DNA from: Phycisphaerales bacterium UBA2266
Lineage (GTDB): Bacteria; Planctomycetota; Phycisphaerae; Sedimentisphaerales; Anaerobacaceae
Direction of reading: 5' to 3'
Assembly: GCA_002347125.1 (NCBI GenBank)
Contig: DDXG01000397.1
Span: 1 to 13,333 of the forward strand
DNA length: 13,333 bases
The notes under the pieces were generated by a model, which ran no database searches, was not told the origin of the DNA, and saw only the letters and a list, made by a program, of their open reading frames with translations. Position numbers and translations under genes: made by a program. Positions within the stretch are counted from its first letter, which is position 1, and each line of letters begins with the position of its first letter. This document shows positions 1-7,501 of this stretch, in pieces.

Positions 1-24
1 CTTATGCTCTTATGCTCTTATGCA
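1..24. repeat. Short tandem repeat, 8-base unit, at window edge
   Basis: Three consecutive copies of the 8-base unit CTTATGCT are visible; the last copy differs at its final base. The array lies directly after the stop codon of the rhamnogalacturonan lyase gene and touches the window edge, so its true length is unknown. It could be a simple-sequence slippage tract or the end of a longer array. Nothing in it looks like a terminator. Confidence 0.75.
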
Positions 25-1716
25 CTATTGTTGCAGGCCGAGCGTGGCCGGGTAGTAGTAGCCCATCGTCTGGGCGGCTACGCCCAGCCGATACTGGTGG
101 TCCTGCAACAGGCACGTTCGGCGGTCCTCGGTCGGGATTGTCGTGGTGTAGATGCGCAGCTCGCCTTTGAGGGCGGTGACGACTTCTTCCCGCCAGTCGC
201 CCAGGCAGTCCATGACGACGATGGGTGAACCTTCGAGTTCCTGAATTGTCTCGTCGGGCCAGTTACGGATCGTTCGGCCGATGACAACTTCTTTCTGCGG
301 GTCGGCATCCCACCAGAGGGCTCGCGGGGCCAGCGGCGTGTCTTCGTAGAAGTTGAGGAGCTTTCCGTCGGCGCTGTAGAGCCACCGCTTCTTGTAGTCG
401 CGTTCTCCGGCGTAGACCTCCATACCGGGGTGCTCGGCGAGGATGTCGGCGGCCATGCCCTGGCCGTGGACGTGGAACGTGGGTTCGCCATGGCCCCAGA
501 GGATACGGCCGGTCGCGGCGTCGACGACCATGAGTCCGTTCTTCGGGCGGCGAGGCTCGATCCCGAAGAAACACTCCAGGCCGGGGTTATCGGGGACGAT
601 GTCGGCGACGTAGAAGGCATCCGGGTGGCCGATTTCAAGGGTCCAGAGCCCCCTGCCGTTGTCGTCGATGACGGCCGCGCCGATGACAAGTTCATCGCGT
701 CCGTCGTTGTCGACGTCGGCGGTAATCAGGCCGTGGCCGCTCTGGCCGGAGTACTTCTTCGCCTCCTGGGTCGTTTCCCAGTTCCATATCGTGTTGAAGT
801 CCTTGTCCAGGGCGCGGATGCGGATGAGGTTGTAGGTGCCCCGCTGCATAATCAGCGAGGGGGTCTTGCCGTCCAGGTAGGCGACAGCGAGGAAGTTGCG
901 GCAGTAGTAGTTGTAGTCGCCGTAGCCGTCGCGGCCCAGCCAATCGGTCTTGGCGAGGACCTCGCCGGTGCGGCCGTCGAGCTTGATGAGCCATTCGGGG
1001 CCGGTCTGGACGAGGCCCTTCTCATCTCGCGGGTCGCCCTCGCCGGCCTTGCAGTAGACCTCGGCCCGCCCGTCGCCGTCGAGGTCGTAAATCACCCACG
1101 GGGAGTACCAGATCCCCGCCTCGATGGACCAGCCCATGTCGTGCCGCCACAGGAGCTTGCCGGAGAGCGTGTATGCCTCGATCTTGTAGGTGGTCGTGCT
1201 CTTTTTCCAGTAGCCGGGCTGCTGGTAGGGATCGGTGTTGAAATTGGGCTGCTTGATGAGGAATTCGAGCACGCCGTCGCCGTCCAGGTCGCCAACGCCG
1301 ACCTTCTGGAAGTCGTAGTCGCCGGCCAGGGGGATGCTGAGGTACGGTTTGGGGGTGTCGGAGAGGTTGATGGTGGTGGTGGCAAGGACCGCTGGGGCGG
1401 CGGCTCGCTCGCCGCGGCGGTTGCGCTGCAGTTCGTACGTGTATGTGGCGGATTTGTCGGGCGTGGTGTCGGTGAAGCAGGTGGGGCTATAAGGCTCGCC
1501 CGTCAGAAGCGTCCGCTCATCCGAACCGGCCTTGGTGCGGTAGAGGCGAAACTGGATGTTCGGGCGATCCGCCTTGAGCAACCGCCAGCTCAGAAAGACC
1601 GAGCCATCGGGTTTCTGCACGGCGACCAGGCCACGATCGAGGTTCTCGACGGCCAGGGCTGCGGCCGTCAGGGCGAGAATAAGAACAACCCGTGTGAGGC
1701 ATCGGGATGGCTTCAT
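25..1716 (-). CDS. Secreted rhamnogalacturonan lyase, PL11 type (FG-GAP-like propeller)
   Basis: A protein of 563 residues resembling polysaccharide lyase family 11 (YesW/YesX type), which cleaves the rhamnogalacturonan I backbone of pectin by beta-elimination outside the cytoplasm. Residues 1-22 form a signal peptide (basic start, hydrophobic core, ALA cleavage site before VENLDRG). The family opening NLDRGLVAV is at 25-33, followed by a beta-sandwich-like segment with SWRLL to about residue 115. The propeller follows, with calcium-type acidic loops at about 142-148 (GDLDGDG), 210-216 (YDLDGDG) and 333-339 (ADVDNDG), a GQSGHG stretch near 324-329, and the family-typical ending GDWREE then YTTTIPTE. 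The ATG at 1716 was chosen because AGGAGG lies just upstream and the signal peptide starts there; the frame stays open to 1821 without a good signal. No carbohydrate-binding or dockerin domain is attached. The gene is divergent from the Gfo/Idh/MocA gene. The family call is firm by motif memory; exact substrate is inferred. Confidence 0.88.
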   Translation of the reverse strand: MKPSRCLTRVVLILALTAAALAVENLDRGLVAVQKPDGSVFLSWRLLKADRPNIQFRLYRTKAGSDERTLLTGEPYSPTCFTDTTPDKSATYTYELQRNRRGERAAAPAVLATTTINLSDTPKPYLSIPLAGDYDFQKVGVGDLDGDGVLEFLIKQPNFNTDPYQQPGYWKKSTTTYKIEAYTLSGKLLWRHDMGWSIEAGIWYSPWVIYDLDGDGRAEVYCKAGEGDPRDEKGLVQTGPEWLIKLDGRTGEVLAKTDWLGRDGYGDYNYYCRNFLAVAYLDGKTPSLIMQRGTYNLIRIRALDKDFNTIWNWETTQEAKKYSGQSGHGLITADVDNDGRDELVIGAAVIDDNGRGLWTLEIGHPDAFYVADIVPDNPGLECFFGIEPRRPKNGLMVVDAATGRILWGHGEPTFHVHGQGMAADILAEHPGMEVYAGERDYKKRWLYSADGKLLNFYEDTPLAPRALWWDADPQKEVVIGRTIRNWPDETIQELEGSPIVVMDCLGDWREEVVTALKGELRIYTTTIPTEDRRTCLLQDHQYRLGVAAQTMGYYYPATLGLQQ

Positions 1717-1742
1717 GGTTCCTCCTACTACTTCTGCAAATC

Positions 1743-1762
1743 CGAATGTCGAAACTCGAAAC
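1743..1762 (+). repeat. CGAA-type dispersed repeat, copy 1
   Basis: This 20-base stretch matches positions 12044-12063 at 15 of 20 bases by eye, in the same orientation, and both are followed by A-rich CAAA-like sequence. It is the core of a CGAA-rich block that continues to about 1782. Repeats of this appearance are common in intergenic DNA of environmental planctomycete-type genomes (general recollection, not a search). Confidence 0.5.
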
Positions 1763-1830
1763 AAATCCAAATGACCGAAACTGTCGGGCCCGACTGTAGC
1801 CGAAGGGAGTGGGATTATCAAGAGGTTCTC

Positions 1831-1863
1831 ACCGCGGAGGATGCGGAGGTCGCGGAGGCAAGG
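1831..1863 (+). repeat. GCGGAGG-type purine-rich block
   Basis: An imperfect tandem of a roughly 9-base unit: GCGGAGGAT, GCGGAGGTC, then GCGGAGGCA. It sits between the CGAA block and the A-rich block of the same spacer. The run may belong to a dispersed repeat family; only one copy is evident in this window. Confidence 0.5.
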
Positions 1864-1865
1864 CG

Positions 1866-1910
1866 AATATCAAACAGCAAAGAGCAAAACGACAAATCAA
1901 AAGGCAAAAA
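1866..1910 (+). repeat. A-rich CAAA repeat, copy 1
   Basis: A-rich stretch built from AATATCAAACAG, AGCAAAAC and AAAAGGCA-like words. The same words occur in the same order and orientation at 3463-3518, so the two copies flank the Gfo/Idh/MocA gene as direct repeats. The local composition (over half A) contrasts with the surrounding GC-rich DNA. Confidence 0.55.
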
Positions 1911-2054
1911 GGGGCGAGGACTTCTGCCGTAACCTCCAGCGGTGGGTTATACCAATCTGGGGGAATGGGGCGTCTTGATGTTGTCGGGCGGCGGTGGCTC
2001 GTCGTTCGTATTTCGTTGGTCGGACCCCTTCAATTCGTTTAATGAGGTGACAGG

Positions 2055-3446
2055 ATGGATGCTTCGGGCGGCGATAGGACAATGGACCGGCGGGGGTTTC
2101 TGGGGTCGGTCGCGGCGGCTGGCATGGGGGTTGCGATGGGGCCTATGGTGGTAGAGGCGGACGAGGGGGCGAGCAAGGGCGAGGAGATCAGACTGGGATT
2201 GATTGGGTGCGGCACTCAGGGCATGACGCTGGCGCAGGCGTTGGTTCGGTTGCATGCAGTGCGGATAGCGGCCGTGTGCGATATATGGGAAGAGTATGCG
2301 CTGAAGCGTGCAGTTCGGATACTGACGGCCTATAAGCAGGAGACGACGGGCTACGTCGATTACCGGGAGATGCTGGTGAAGGAGAAGGGCCTCGATGCGG
2401 TGATTGTCGCTACGCCGGATGTCTGGCACGAGGAGCAGACGGTGGCGTGTCTGGAGGCGGGGCTGCACGTCTATTGCGAGCAGCCGATGGCTATGACGGC
2501 CGCGGGGGCGAGGCGGATGGTGGCGGCGGCGCGCAAGGCGGGCAAGCTGTTGCAGGTCGGCTATTCGCGGCGTAGTGACGCGCGGTACCGGTTTGCCAAT
2601 GAGAAGCTGATACAGGGTGAGCGGCTGCTGGGGCGGATCGGGATTGTCAACGGGCAGTGGAATCAGTACCGGCACATCAATCTGCCGGCCGGCTGGCCGA
2701 AGGGGACGGAGATATGCGGGGCGATGCTGAGTGAGTTCGGGTATGACTCAATGGAGCAGCTTCGCAACTGGCGCGACAGCCGCCGGCACAGTGGCGGACC
2801 GCTGCTGAACCGCTCGTCCGGGCAATTGGATGTGTATAACTGGTTCCTGGGGGCTCGGCCGGGCGGGGTGCTGGCCAGCGGCGGTCGGAACTTTCTCAAT
2901 GCGGCCCAGTCGCAGTGGTATGACAACGTGATGGCGGTGCTCGAGTATGAGACGCCCGAGGGGGCGGTGCGGGCGTACTATCAGACGATTCCGATGAACA
3001 GCGGTGGCGGGCGGTATGAGGCGTTTGTCGGGGATGAGGGGACGCTGATTATTGACCAGGGGCCGTCGTATAGGACGCAGGTGCACCGCCAGCCGGGGGC
3101 GGATACGGCCCAGAAGTGGAACCGGCTGGTCCGCGAGGGGCTGCTCAAGGCCATTGGCAAGGAGGATGCTGCGGCCGGGGAGATGTCGTGGCCGCTGTAT
3201 GTGGATGAGTCGCCGCCGCCTTACAAGATGCAGCCGCTCATGCTGGGGCTGGGGGACGCCGAGCCGTTCACCATGCCGCACGTGGGACCGCACCTGGAGA
3301 ACTTCTTCGAGGCAATCCGGGGGCGGGCGGTGTTGAATTGTCCGGGTGAGGCGGGATTTGCGGCGCTGGTGACGGCCTTGAAGGCGGCGGAGGCGATGGG
3401 GGATGATGGGCGGATCGAGGTGGCGGGCGAAGAGTATGAAGTGTAG
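2055..3446 (+). CDS. Tat-exported Gfo/Idh/MocA family protein with altered catalytic residues
   Basis: A protein of 463 residues with the fold signature of NAD(P)-dependent sugar oxidoreductases. The N-terminus holds a twin-arginine signal (DRRGFLGS at 11-18, then a small hydrophobic core), so it should fold in the cytoplasm and be exported. A Rossmann nucleotide-binding loop GLIGCGTQG lies at 48-56, and the second strand ends in CDI at 75-77. The usual EKP motif reads EQP at 142-144. The usual GGPxxDxxxHQxD segment reads with Asn252 and Gly256 where Asp and His are expected, followed by QLDVYNWFLG. The expected Lys, Asp and His are thus all absent, although the rest of the fold looks intact. 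The start at 2055 has GAGG seven bases upstream; an internal ATG at 2082 keeps the Tat motif but lacks a good ribosome site. Its neighbour is the divergent rhamnogalacturonan lyase, which suggests but does not show a role with plant-derived sugars. Substrate unknown. Confidence 0.88.
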   Translation: MDASGGDRTMDRRGFLGSVAAAGMGVAMGPMVVEADEGASKGEEIRLGLIGCGTQGMTLAQALVRLHAVRIAAVCDIWEEYALKRAVRILTAYKQETTGYVDYREMLVKEKGLDAVIVATPDVWHEEQTVACLEAGLHVYCEQPMAMTAAGARRMVAAARKAGKLLQVGYSRRSDARYRFANEKLIQGERLLGRIGIVNGQWNQYRHINLPAGWPKGTEICGAMLSEFGYDSMEQLRNWRDSRRHSGGPLLNRSSGQLDVYNWFLGARPGGVLASGGRNFLNAAQSQWYDNVMAVLEYETPEGAVRAYYQTIPMNSGGGRYEAFVGDEGTLIIDQGPSYRTQVHRQPGADTAQKWNRLVREGLLKAIGKEDAAAGEMSWPLYVDESPPPYKMQPLMLGLGDAEPFTMPHVGPHLENFFEAIRGRAVLNCPGEAGFAALVTALKAAEAMGDDGRIEVAGEEYEV

Positions 3447-3462
3447 GGGCGTGGGACCGGCA

Positions 3463-3518
3463 GATATCAGATGTCAAACAGACAATAGCAAAACAATATA
3501 GCAAAAGGCACAAAGCAA
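3463..3518 (+). repeat. A-rich CAAA repeat, copy 2
   Basis: A-rich block in the 82-base convergent spacer between the Gfo/Idh/MocA gene and thiL. It shares TATCA, TCAAACAG, AGCAAAAC and AAAAGGCA words, in order, with positions 1866-1910. The spacer shows no hairpin with a T-run that would serve as a clear terminator for either gene. Confidence 0.55.
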
Positions 3519-3528
3519 CCGGGACGGC

Positions 3529-4593
3529 CTATCCCCGGCAGAGGTGGTCGTAGCCGGATGGGGTCATGGCGGCGGTGGCCCCGTTGGGCGATTGGAGGCG
3601 GATGGCGGGGTCGGCGGTGACTCGGCCGATGGAGGTAATGGGGGTGGGGTGCGTCCATGCGGCGGCTAGTTTCTCACAGTTGTCGGCGGTGAGGGTGAAG
3701 AGCAGTTCGAAGTCTTCGCCATCGTTTAGCGCCGAGGCGATGGGGTCGGGGGATCGCCGGGCCTGGTCCGAGAGCGGCAGTTTCCCGGATTCGATGACCG
3801 CGCCGACCTTGCTCTGCTCGCAGATGCGGGTCAGGTCGGAACTGAGGCCGTCGGACAGGTCGATCATGGCGTTCAGCGGCACGAGTTCGGTGATGGCGAG
3901 GGCCTCGTTGACGCGGGGAGTGAATGTCAGGTGCTTCGTGGGGTCGTTCCTGTCGTGTATGGCGTATGGCGTATCACGCATTGTGCGGTACACCCCACTA
4001 GCCACGGCTTCGTCCATCGTCCGTCGTCCATCATCTTTCGTCGCTCGTCCCTTCCCTGGGGCGCAGCTTTGACGACGGGGATAGGCGCCGCCGAGGGAGC
4101 CGGTGACACAGACAATATCGCCAGGCCGGGCCGTACTGCGCCGGACCGGGGGATGTGAGCCAGGCCTGCTGAGCATTGTGACGGTGATAGCGAAGGGGCG
4201 GTCGGTGCGCCATACCGTGATGTCGCCGCCGATGAGCGGACAGTTGAACGGGTCGCCCGCCGCTCGAATACCGGCGTGGATTTCCTTCAGCTCTTCGGGC
4301 CCCCAACCCTGGGGCATCGCGACGGCGACCACGGCGGCCAGCGGCGCCGTGGCCATGGCGGCACAGTCCGAAAGGCTCACGGCCATGGCCTTTCCAGCGG
4401 CCTGGGCCAGGGTGCAGCGGGTCAGGTCGAAGTGCGTGCCATCAAGGAGCATATCGGTGGTAACCAGGACGGACGCATCGGGAGAAAGCCGGATTTGAGC
4501 CATGTCGTCACCGATCCCGATGGGGAACCGATGCGGGTCGAGGCGACTTCGTTCAGCGAACCAGCGGGTTATGCTGTCTTCGGCGGAGGTCAT
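3529..4593 (-). CDS. thiL: Thiamine-monophosphate kinase ThiL with an in-frame extra segment
   Basis: A cytoplasmic enzyme that phosphorylates thiamine monophosphate to thiamine diphosphate with ATP, the last step of cofactor synthesis. In its 354 residues the family motifs appear in order: GIGDDMAQI (26-34), TTDMLLDGTHF (45-55), SLSDCAAM (73-80), IGGDITVW (121-128), VTGSLGG (163-169), FTPRV (224-228), MIDLSDGLSSDL (243-254) and DGEDFELLFT (291-300). The ATG at 4593 overlaps the argH stop as ATGA, implying translational coupling; an upstream ATG at 4617 lies inside argH and is less likely. Between Gly169 and Lys220, about 50 residues replace what is usually a shorter linker. This piece is rich in Arg, Asp and Thr and its DNA is repeat-like (3937-4086). 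It contains no stop or frameshift, and conserved motifs resume in frame after it, so the enzyme is probably still made. Whether it is active with this insertion is unknown. Confidence 0.93.
   Translation of the reverse strand: MTSAEDSITRWFAERSRLDPHRFPIGIGDDMAQIRLSPDASVLVTTDMLLDGTHFDLTRCTLAQAAGKAMAVSLSDCAAMATAPLAAVVAVAMPQGWGPEELKEIHAGIRAAGDPFNCPLIGGDITVWRTDRPFAITVTMLSRPGSHPPVRRSTARPGDIVCVTGSLGGAYPRRQSCAPGKGRATKDDGRRTMDEAVASGVYRTMRDTPYAIHDRNDPTKHLTFTPRVNEALAITELVPLNAMIDLSDGLSSDLTRICEQSKVGAVIESGKLPLSDQARRSPDPIASALNDGEDFELLFTLTADNCEKLAAAWTHPTPITSIGRVTADPAIRLQSPNGATAAMTPSGYDHLCRG
3937..4086 (-). repeat. Repeat-like in-frame insertion within thiL
   Basis: This interval codes for ThiL residues 170-219, where the protein stops resembling the family. 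On the coding strand it has a run of GGACGA-type units (about 4011-4051), similar to intergenic positions 12013-12037. It also has a two-and-a-half-copy tandem of a 7-base unit, GTATGGC on the plus strand at 3957-3975. Neither pattern is typical of coding DNA in the neighbouring genes. The edges are approximate, set by where ThiL motifs stop and resume. Insertion of an intergenic-type repeat in frame is inferred. Confidence 0.6.
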
Positions 4594-5978
4594 CGGGCGG
4601 CCAGGACTTTTCTCCAATCGGCGATCTGTTTTTCAGCCTGCATCGTGCCGCCTGCCCCATCGGTGGCGTAGTGTTTGACCACATTCGCGGGGCCCAGGTA
4701 GTCGTAGACGTCCTCGCCGACGGCCGTGCAGTAGGCCCGGAGTGTCTCAATGGGCAGATCGCCGAGCTGCATATCGGCCTTCTCACACTCGGCCACCAGG
4801 GCCCCGACGATCCCGTGGGCCTTGCGGAACGGGATGCCCTTCCTGACAAGGTACTCGGCCAGGGCCGTCGCGTCGAGGAACCCCGTATCGAGGCCGGCGG
4901 CGATGCGAGCCGTGTTGAACGTCGTGTTGCGGACGATGGCGGCGGCTATGTCGAGGCAGGCCTCGGTCGTGTCGGCGGCCGCGAAGACGTGAACCTTGTC
5001 CTCCTGCAGGTCGCGGTTGTAGCCGGTCGGCTGGGCCTTGAGAATCGTGAGCATCGCCACCAGCGAGCCGTACACCCGGCCGGTCTTGCCACGGATCAGT
5101 TCGAGCATATCGGGGTTGCGCTTCTGGGGCATCATGCTTGATGACGTGCAGAAGCTGTCGGCGATGCGGATGAACGCGAACTCGCTCGTGCAGAAGATGA
5201 TCCAGTCCTCAGCCAGGCGCGAAAGGTGCGCGGCAACGAGCGAGCAGGCGAAGAGGAAGTCGGCGCAGAAGTCGCGGTCGGTGACCGAGTCGATGCTGTT
5301 GACGGAACGGCCGGCGAAGCCCAGGGCCTCGGCCGTGGTCCGGCGGTCGAGCGGCAATGTGGAGCCTGCTACGGCCCCCGATCCCAATGGACAGACGTCG
5401 GCGAGGGCGGCCGCATTGGCCAGTCGCTCGTAATCCCGCTGCAGTTGTGGGACGAAACTCAGCAGATACGCCGCAATGACGACAGGCTGGGCCCGTTGCA
5501 TATGTGTATAGGACGGCATCACGTCCGTGGTGTGCTTGCCGGCCAGGTCGAGAAAGGCCCCTTGAAGGGTGGTGATCTTGGCCTGGAGGGTTTGGATCTC
5601 GTCGCGCATCCAGAGGCGCAGGTCGGCAGCGACCTGGTCGTTGCGTGAACGGCCGGTGTGGAGCTTGCGGCCGACGTCGCCGATCTTCTCGACCAGGGCG
5701 GCCTCAATGGCCATGTGGATGTCCTCGTGCTCGGTGTGAAATGCAAATCGACCGGCCGCAATCTCCTTGCCGATCTCCAGCAGGGCCTCGTGGATCGTAT
5801 CGGACTCGGCCTGAGTGATCAGCCCGCATTCGGCCAGCATGGCGGCGTGGGCGATCGAACCGACGATGTCGTACTTGTAGAGACGGCGGTCGTACGACAG
5901 CGACTCGACGAAACGGACGGCGAGGTCATCCGGCGTGCCCACAAGGCGCTTTTCCCAGCTTTTTTCGGACTTGCCCAT
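4590..5978 (-). CDS. argH: Argininosuccinate lyase
   Basis: A cytoplasmic enzyme that splits argininosuccinate into arginine and fumarate, the last step of arginine synthesis. It belongs to the fumarase/aspartase superfamily and has 462 residues, the usual length. Visible landmarks are the start EKRLVGTPDDLAVRF, HEDIHMAIE (84-92), the substrate-binding stretch LHTGRSRNDQVAADLRLW (106-123), the catalytic-histidine motif YTHMQRAQP (157-165), and the flexible signature loop SSSMMPQKRNPD (279-290) with its catalytic serine. All key motifs look intact. The ATG at 5978 has GGAG seven bases upstream. It is the first gene of a two-gene unit with thiL (ATGA overlap). The two pathways are unrelated, so the coupling is probably just shared expression. 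It faces away from nagA across a 361-base spacer. Confidence 0.97.
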   Translation of the reverse strand: MGKSEKSWEKRLVGTPDDLAVRFVESLSYDRRLYKYDIVGSIAHAAMLAECGLITQAESDTIHEALLEIGKEIAAGRFAFHTEHEDIHMAIEAALVEKIGDVGRKLHTGRSRNDQVAADLRLWMRDEIQTLQAKITTLQGAFLDLAGKHTTDVMPSYTHMQRAQPVVIAAYLLSFVPQLQRDYERLANAAALADVCPLGSGAVAGSTLPLDRRTTAEALGFAGRSVNSIDSVTDRDFCADFLFACSLVAAHLSRLAEDWIIFCTSEFAFIRIADSFCTSSSMMPQKRNPDMLELIRGKTGRVYGSLVAMLTILKAQPTGYNRDLQEDKVHVFAAADTTEACLDIAAAIVRNTTFNTARIAAGLDTGFLDATALAEYLVRKGIPFRKAHGIVGALVAECEKADMQLGDLPIETLRAYCTAVGEDVYDYLGPANVVKHYATDGAGGTMQAEKQIADWRKVLAAR

Positions 5979-6339
5979 ATTTGTGCTCCACGAGAAAGAT
6001 TCGAACCCGGGATATGATACGGGCCGACCCGCCAGACGTCAAGTTGGGGATGCTGCCGGCCACAGACAACCCCGCCAGGCGGGAAGCGGCAAAGCCGTAG
6101 GAAGATCGTCTGTCTTGCCCAGATTAACGCGCCCGTTCTTCGGCCCCGCAAGGCCACTGCTCCAATTTGCAGGGATTGCGTTGGCGATCAGCGGTCGGCG
6201 ACCTGTGATGGGTTGCCAATCGCCGGGATAGAGGTTAGGCTGGCCGGGCGCTTGGAAGCAGACGAGGGCGGAATGCCCTGGGTGGCCTTCTGTCACGGGT
6301 GCGATGTCCGTGCTGCGTGCTATTTTCTAGGAGTTGTGG
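5979..6339. other. Divergent intergenic region between argH and nagA
   Basis: No protein was recognised in this 361-base spacer. It should carry promoters for both argH and nagA, but no clear consensus pair stands out. A perfect palindrome with a single central A lies at 6071-6083. A longer-range inverted repeat, GGCGAT at 6183-6188 and ATCGCC at 6219-6224, could form a stem in the nagA leader. Reading frames across it are short and resemble nothing known. Confidence 0.6.
6071..6083. repeat. Perfect short palindrome CCCGCC-A-GGCGGG
   Basis: Two 6-base arms are exactly complementary around one A. It lies upstream of argH and about 260 bases upstream of nagA. It may be an operator-like site or a GC hairpin; nothing in the sequence decides between these. 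Confidence 0.4.
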
Positions 6340-7485
6340 ATGGCTGGACGCATCTTGATACACGGTGGTCGGTTGTTGGACGGCGAGCAGGCCGTGGACG
6401 TACTGGCCGACGGCGGGACGATTACGGCGATAGGGGCCGGGCTATCGCAGGCCGATTGCGAGCGGGTGATTGATGCGCGGGGTCGCCTGGTCTCGCCGGG
6501 ATATGTCGATGTGCACATTCAGGGGGCCGGAGGGGCCGATGTGCTGGATGCCACGCCGCAGGCCCTGGAGACCATTTCGCGGACATGCGCACGATTCGGC
6601 GTCACGGCATTCCTGGCGACAACGGTGTACAAAGCGGGCCGCGACAACCGGCACCTGCGGATCGCCGCCGAATGCGTGGGCCAGGACCTCGGCGGGGCCC
6701 GCCTGCTGGGCATTCATCTGGAAGGGCCCTTCATCGCGTCGGGCAAGCGGGGGATGATCCAGCCCGATTGCCTGTGCAGGGCCGAGCCGGAGGTGCTCGA
6801 CGAGATCCTCACCGCGACGCGGCGGACACTTCGCATGATGACGATTGCCCCCGAATTGGATGGGGCCCTCGATACGATTCGACGGCTGGAGGAGGCGGGC
6901 GTCGTGGCCTCGTTCGGGCACTCGACCGCGGACTACGAGCAGACGCTGGCGGGCATCGACGCCGGCCTCTCGCACGTAACGCACCTGTTCAATGCGATGG
7001 TTGGAATTCATCACCGCACGCCCGGGCCGTTTGCGGCGATCTGCGAGCGTCGGCACGTAACCTGCCAGTTAATCAGCGACGGTGTGCACGTGCATCCGGC
7101 GATTGTACGGATGGTCTGGAGGCTCCTGGGGGCCGGGCGGATCGTTGCCATTACGGACGCGATGCAGGCGATGGGCCTGCCGGACGGCAAGTACGTCTAC
7201 AACAGCCTGGAGTACGAATCCAGGGCCGGGGCGGCGCGGTACGCCGATGGCACGCTGATCGGCACCGCGGTCGGGCTCAGCGAGATCGTAGCACGGCTGG
7301 TGCGTTTTACCGGCTGCACCGCCGCCGAGGCGGTCCACGGCGTGACGGCCGGGGCGGCGCGGCTGCTGGGACTGGACGGCGACGGCACGCTGGGCGTGGG
7401 CCGAGCCGCGGATATTGTGCTGCTGAATGAGGATTTGACCGTGGCGATGACGATGGTAGGTGGAAGGATTGTATACGAAAGATAG
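6340..7485 (+). CDS. nagA: N-acetylglucosamine-6-phosphate deacetylase
   Basis: A cytoplasmic amidohydrolase that removes acetate from N-acetylglucosamine-6-phosphate to give glucosamine-6-phosphate, feeding amino sugars from peptidoglycan or chitin into metabolism. It has 381 residues, the normal length. Landmarks are PGYVDVHIQGAGG (53-65), HLEGPF with metal-ligand Glu128, FGHSTADY with His194, THLFNAM with His215, SDGVHVHP with His250, and the catalytic-aspartate motif ITDAM with Asp273. As in many NagA proteins, the first metal-site HxH of other amidohydrolases is not fully kept (His59, then Gln61), which suits a single-metal enzyme. The ATG at 6340 was chosen because AGGAG lies six bases upstream; TTG at 6334 is too close to that site. 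The next gene begins 16 bases after the stop, so they are probably co-transcribed. No nagB or sugar transporter lies nearby. Confidence 0.95.
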   Translation: MAGRILIHGGRLLDGEQAVDVLADGGTITAIGAGLSQADCERVIDARGRLVSPGYVDVHIQGAGGADVLDATPQALETISRTCARFGVTAFLATTVYKAGRDNRHLRIAAECVGQDLGGARLLGIHLEGPFIASGKRGMIQPDCLCRAEPEVLDEILTATRRTLRMMTIAPELDGALDTIRRLEEAGVVASFGHSTADYEQTLAGIDAGLSHVTHLFNAMVGIHHRTPGPFAAICERRHVTCQLISDGVHVHPAIVRMVWRLLGAGRIVAITDAMQAMGLPDGKYVYNSLEYESRAGAARYADGTLIGTAVGLSEIVARLVRFTGCTAAEAVHGVTAGAARLLGLDGDGTLGVGRAADIVLLNEDLTVAMTMVGGRIVYER

Positions 7486-7501
7486 CTGTGGGCGAGGTCC
7501 C

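Larger units (their letters stand above)
1717..2054. other. Divergent intergenic region with degenerate repeats
   Basis: This spacer separates the divergent lyase and Gfo/Idh/MocA genes, so it should hold both promoters, but no convincing -35/-10 pair was found. It holds three blocks of low-complexity DNA in a row: CGAA-rich sequence at about 1738-1782, a GCGGAGG-type purine block at about 1831-1863, and an A-rich CAAA block at about 1866-1910. The last 140 bases before 2055 are ordinary GC-rich sequence. Short frames cross this region, but none resembles a protein. Confidence 0.7.

Noticed and set aside
1831..1910. Possible CRISPR-like array from the regular repeats
   Set aside because: Units are short, degenerate and contiguous, without unique spacers of even length.
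430..1932. 500-residue plus-strand open frame
   Set aside because: It is antisense to the rhamnogalacturonan lyase and its translation is rich in Val, Gly and Ala without motifs; long antisense frames are expected at this GC content.
5990..6020. tRNA-like GATTCGAACCCGGG sequence upstream of argH
   Set aside because: It resembles the T-loop of a minus-strand tRNA, but the T-stem does not pair and no acceptor or anticodon arms can be built around it.
6585..7430. 281-residue plus-strand frame inside nagA
   Set aside because: It is an out-of-frame shadow of nagA, with an Arg/Gly-rich translation and no family features.
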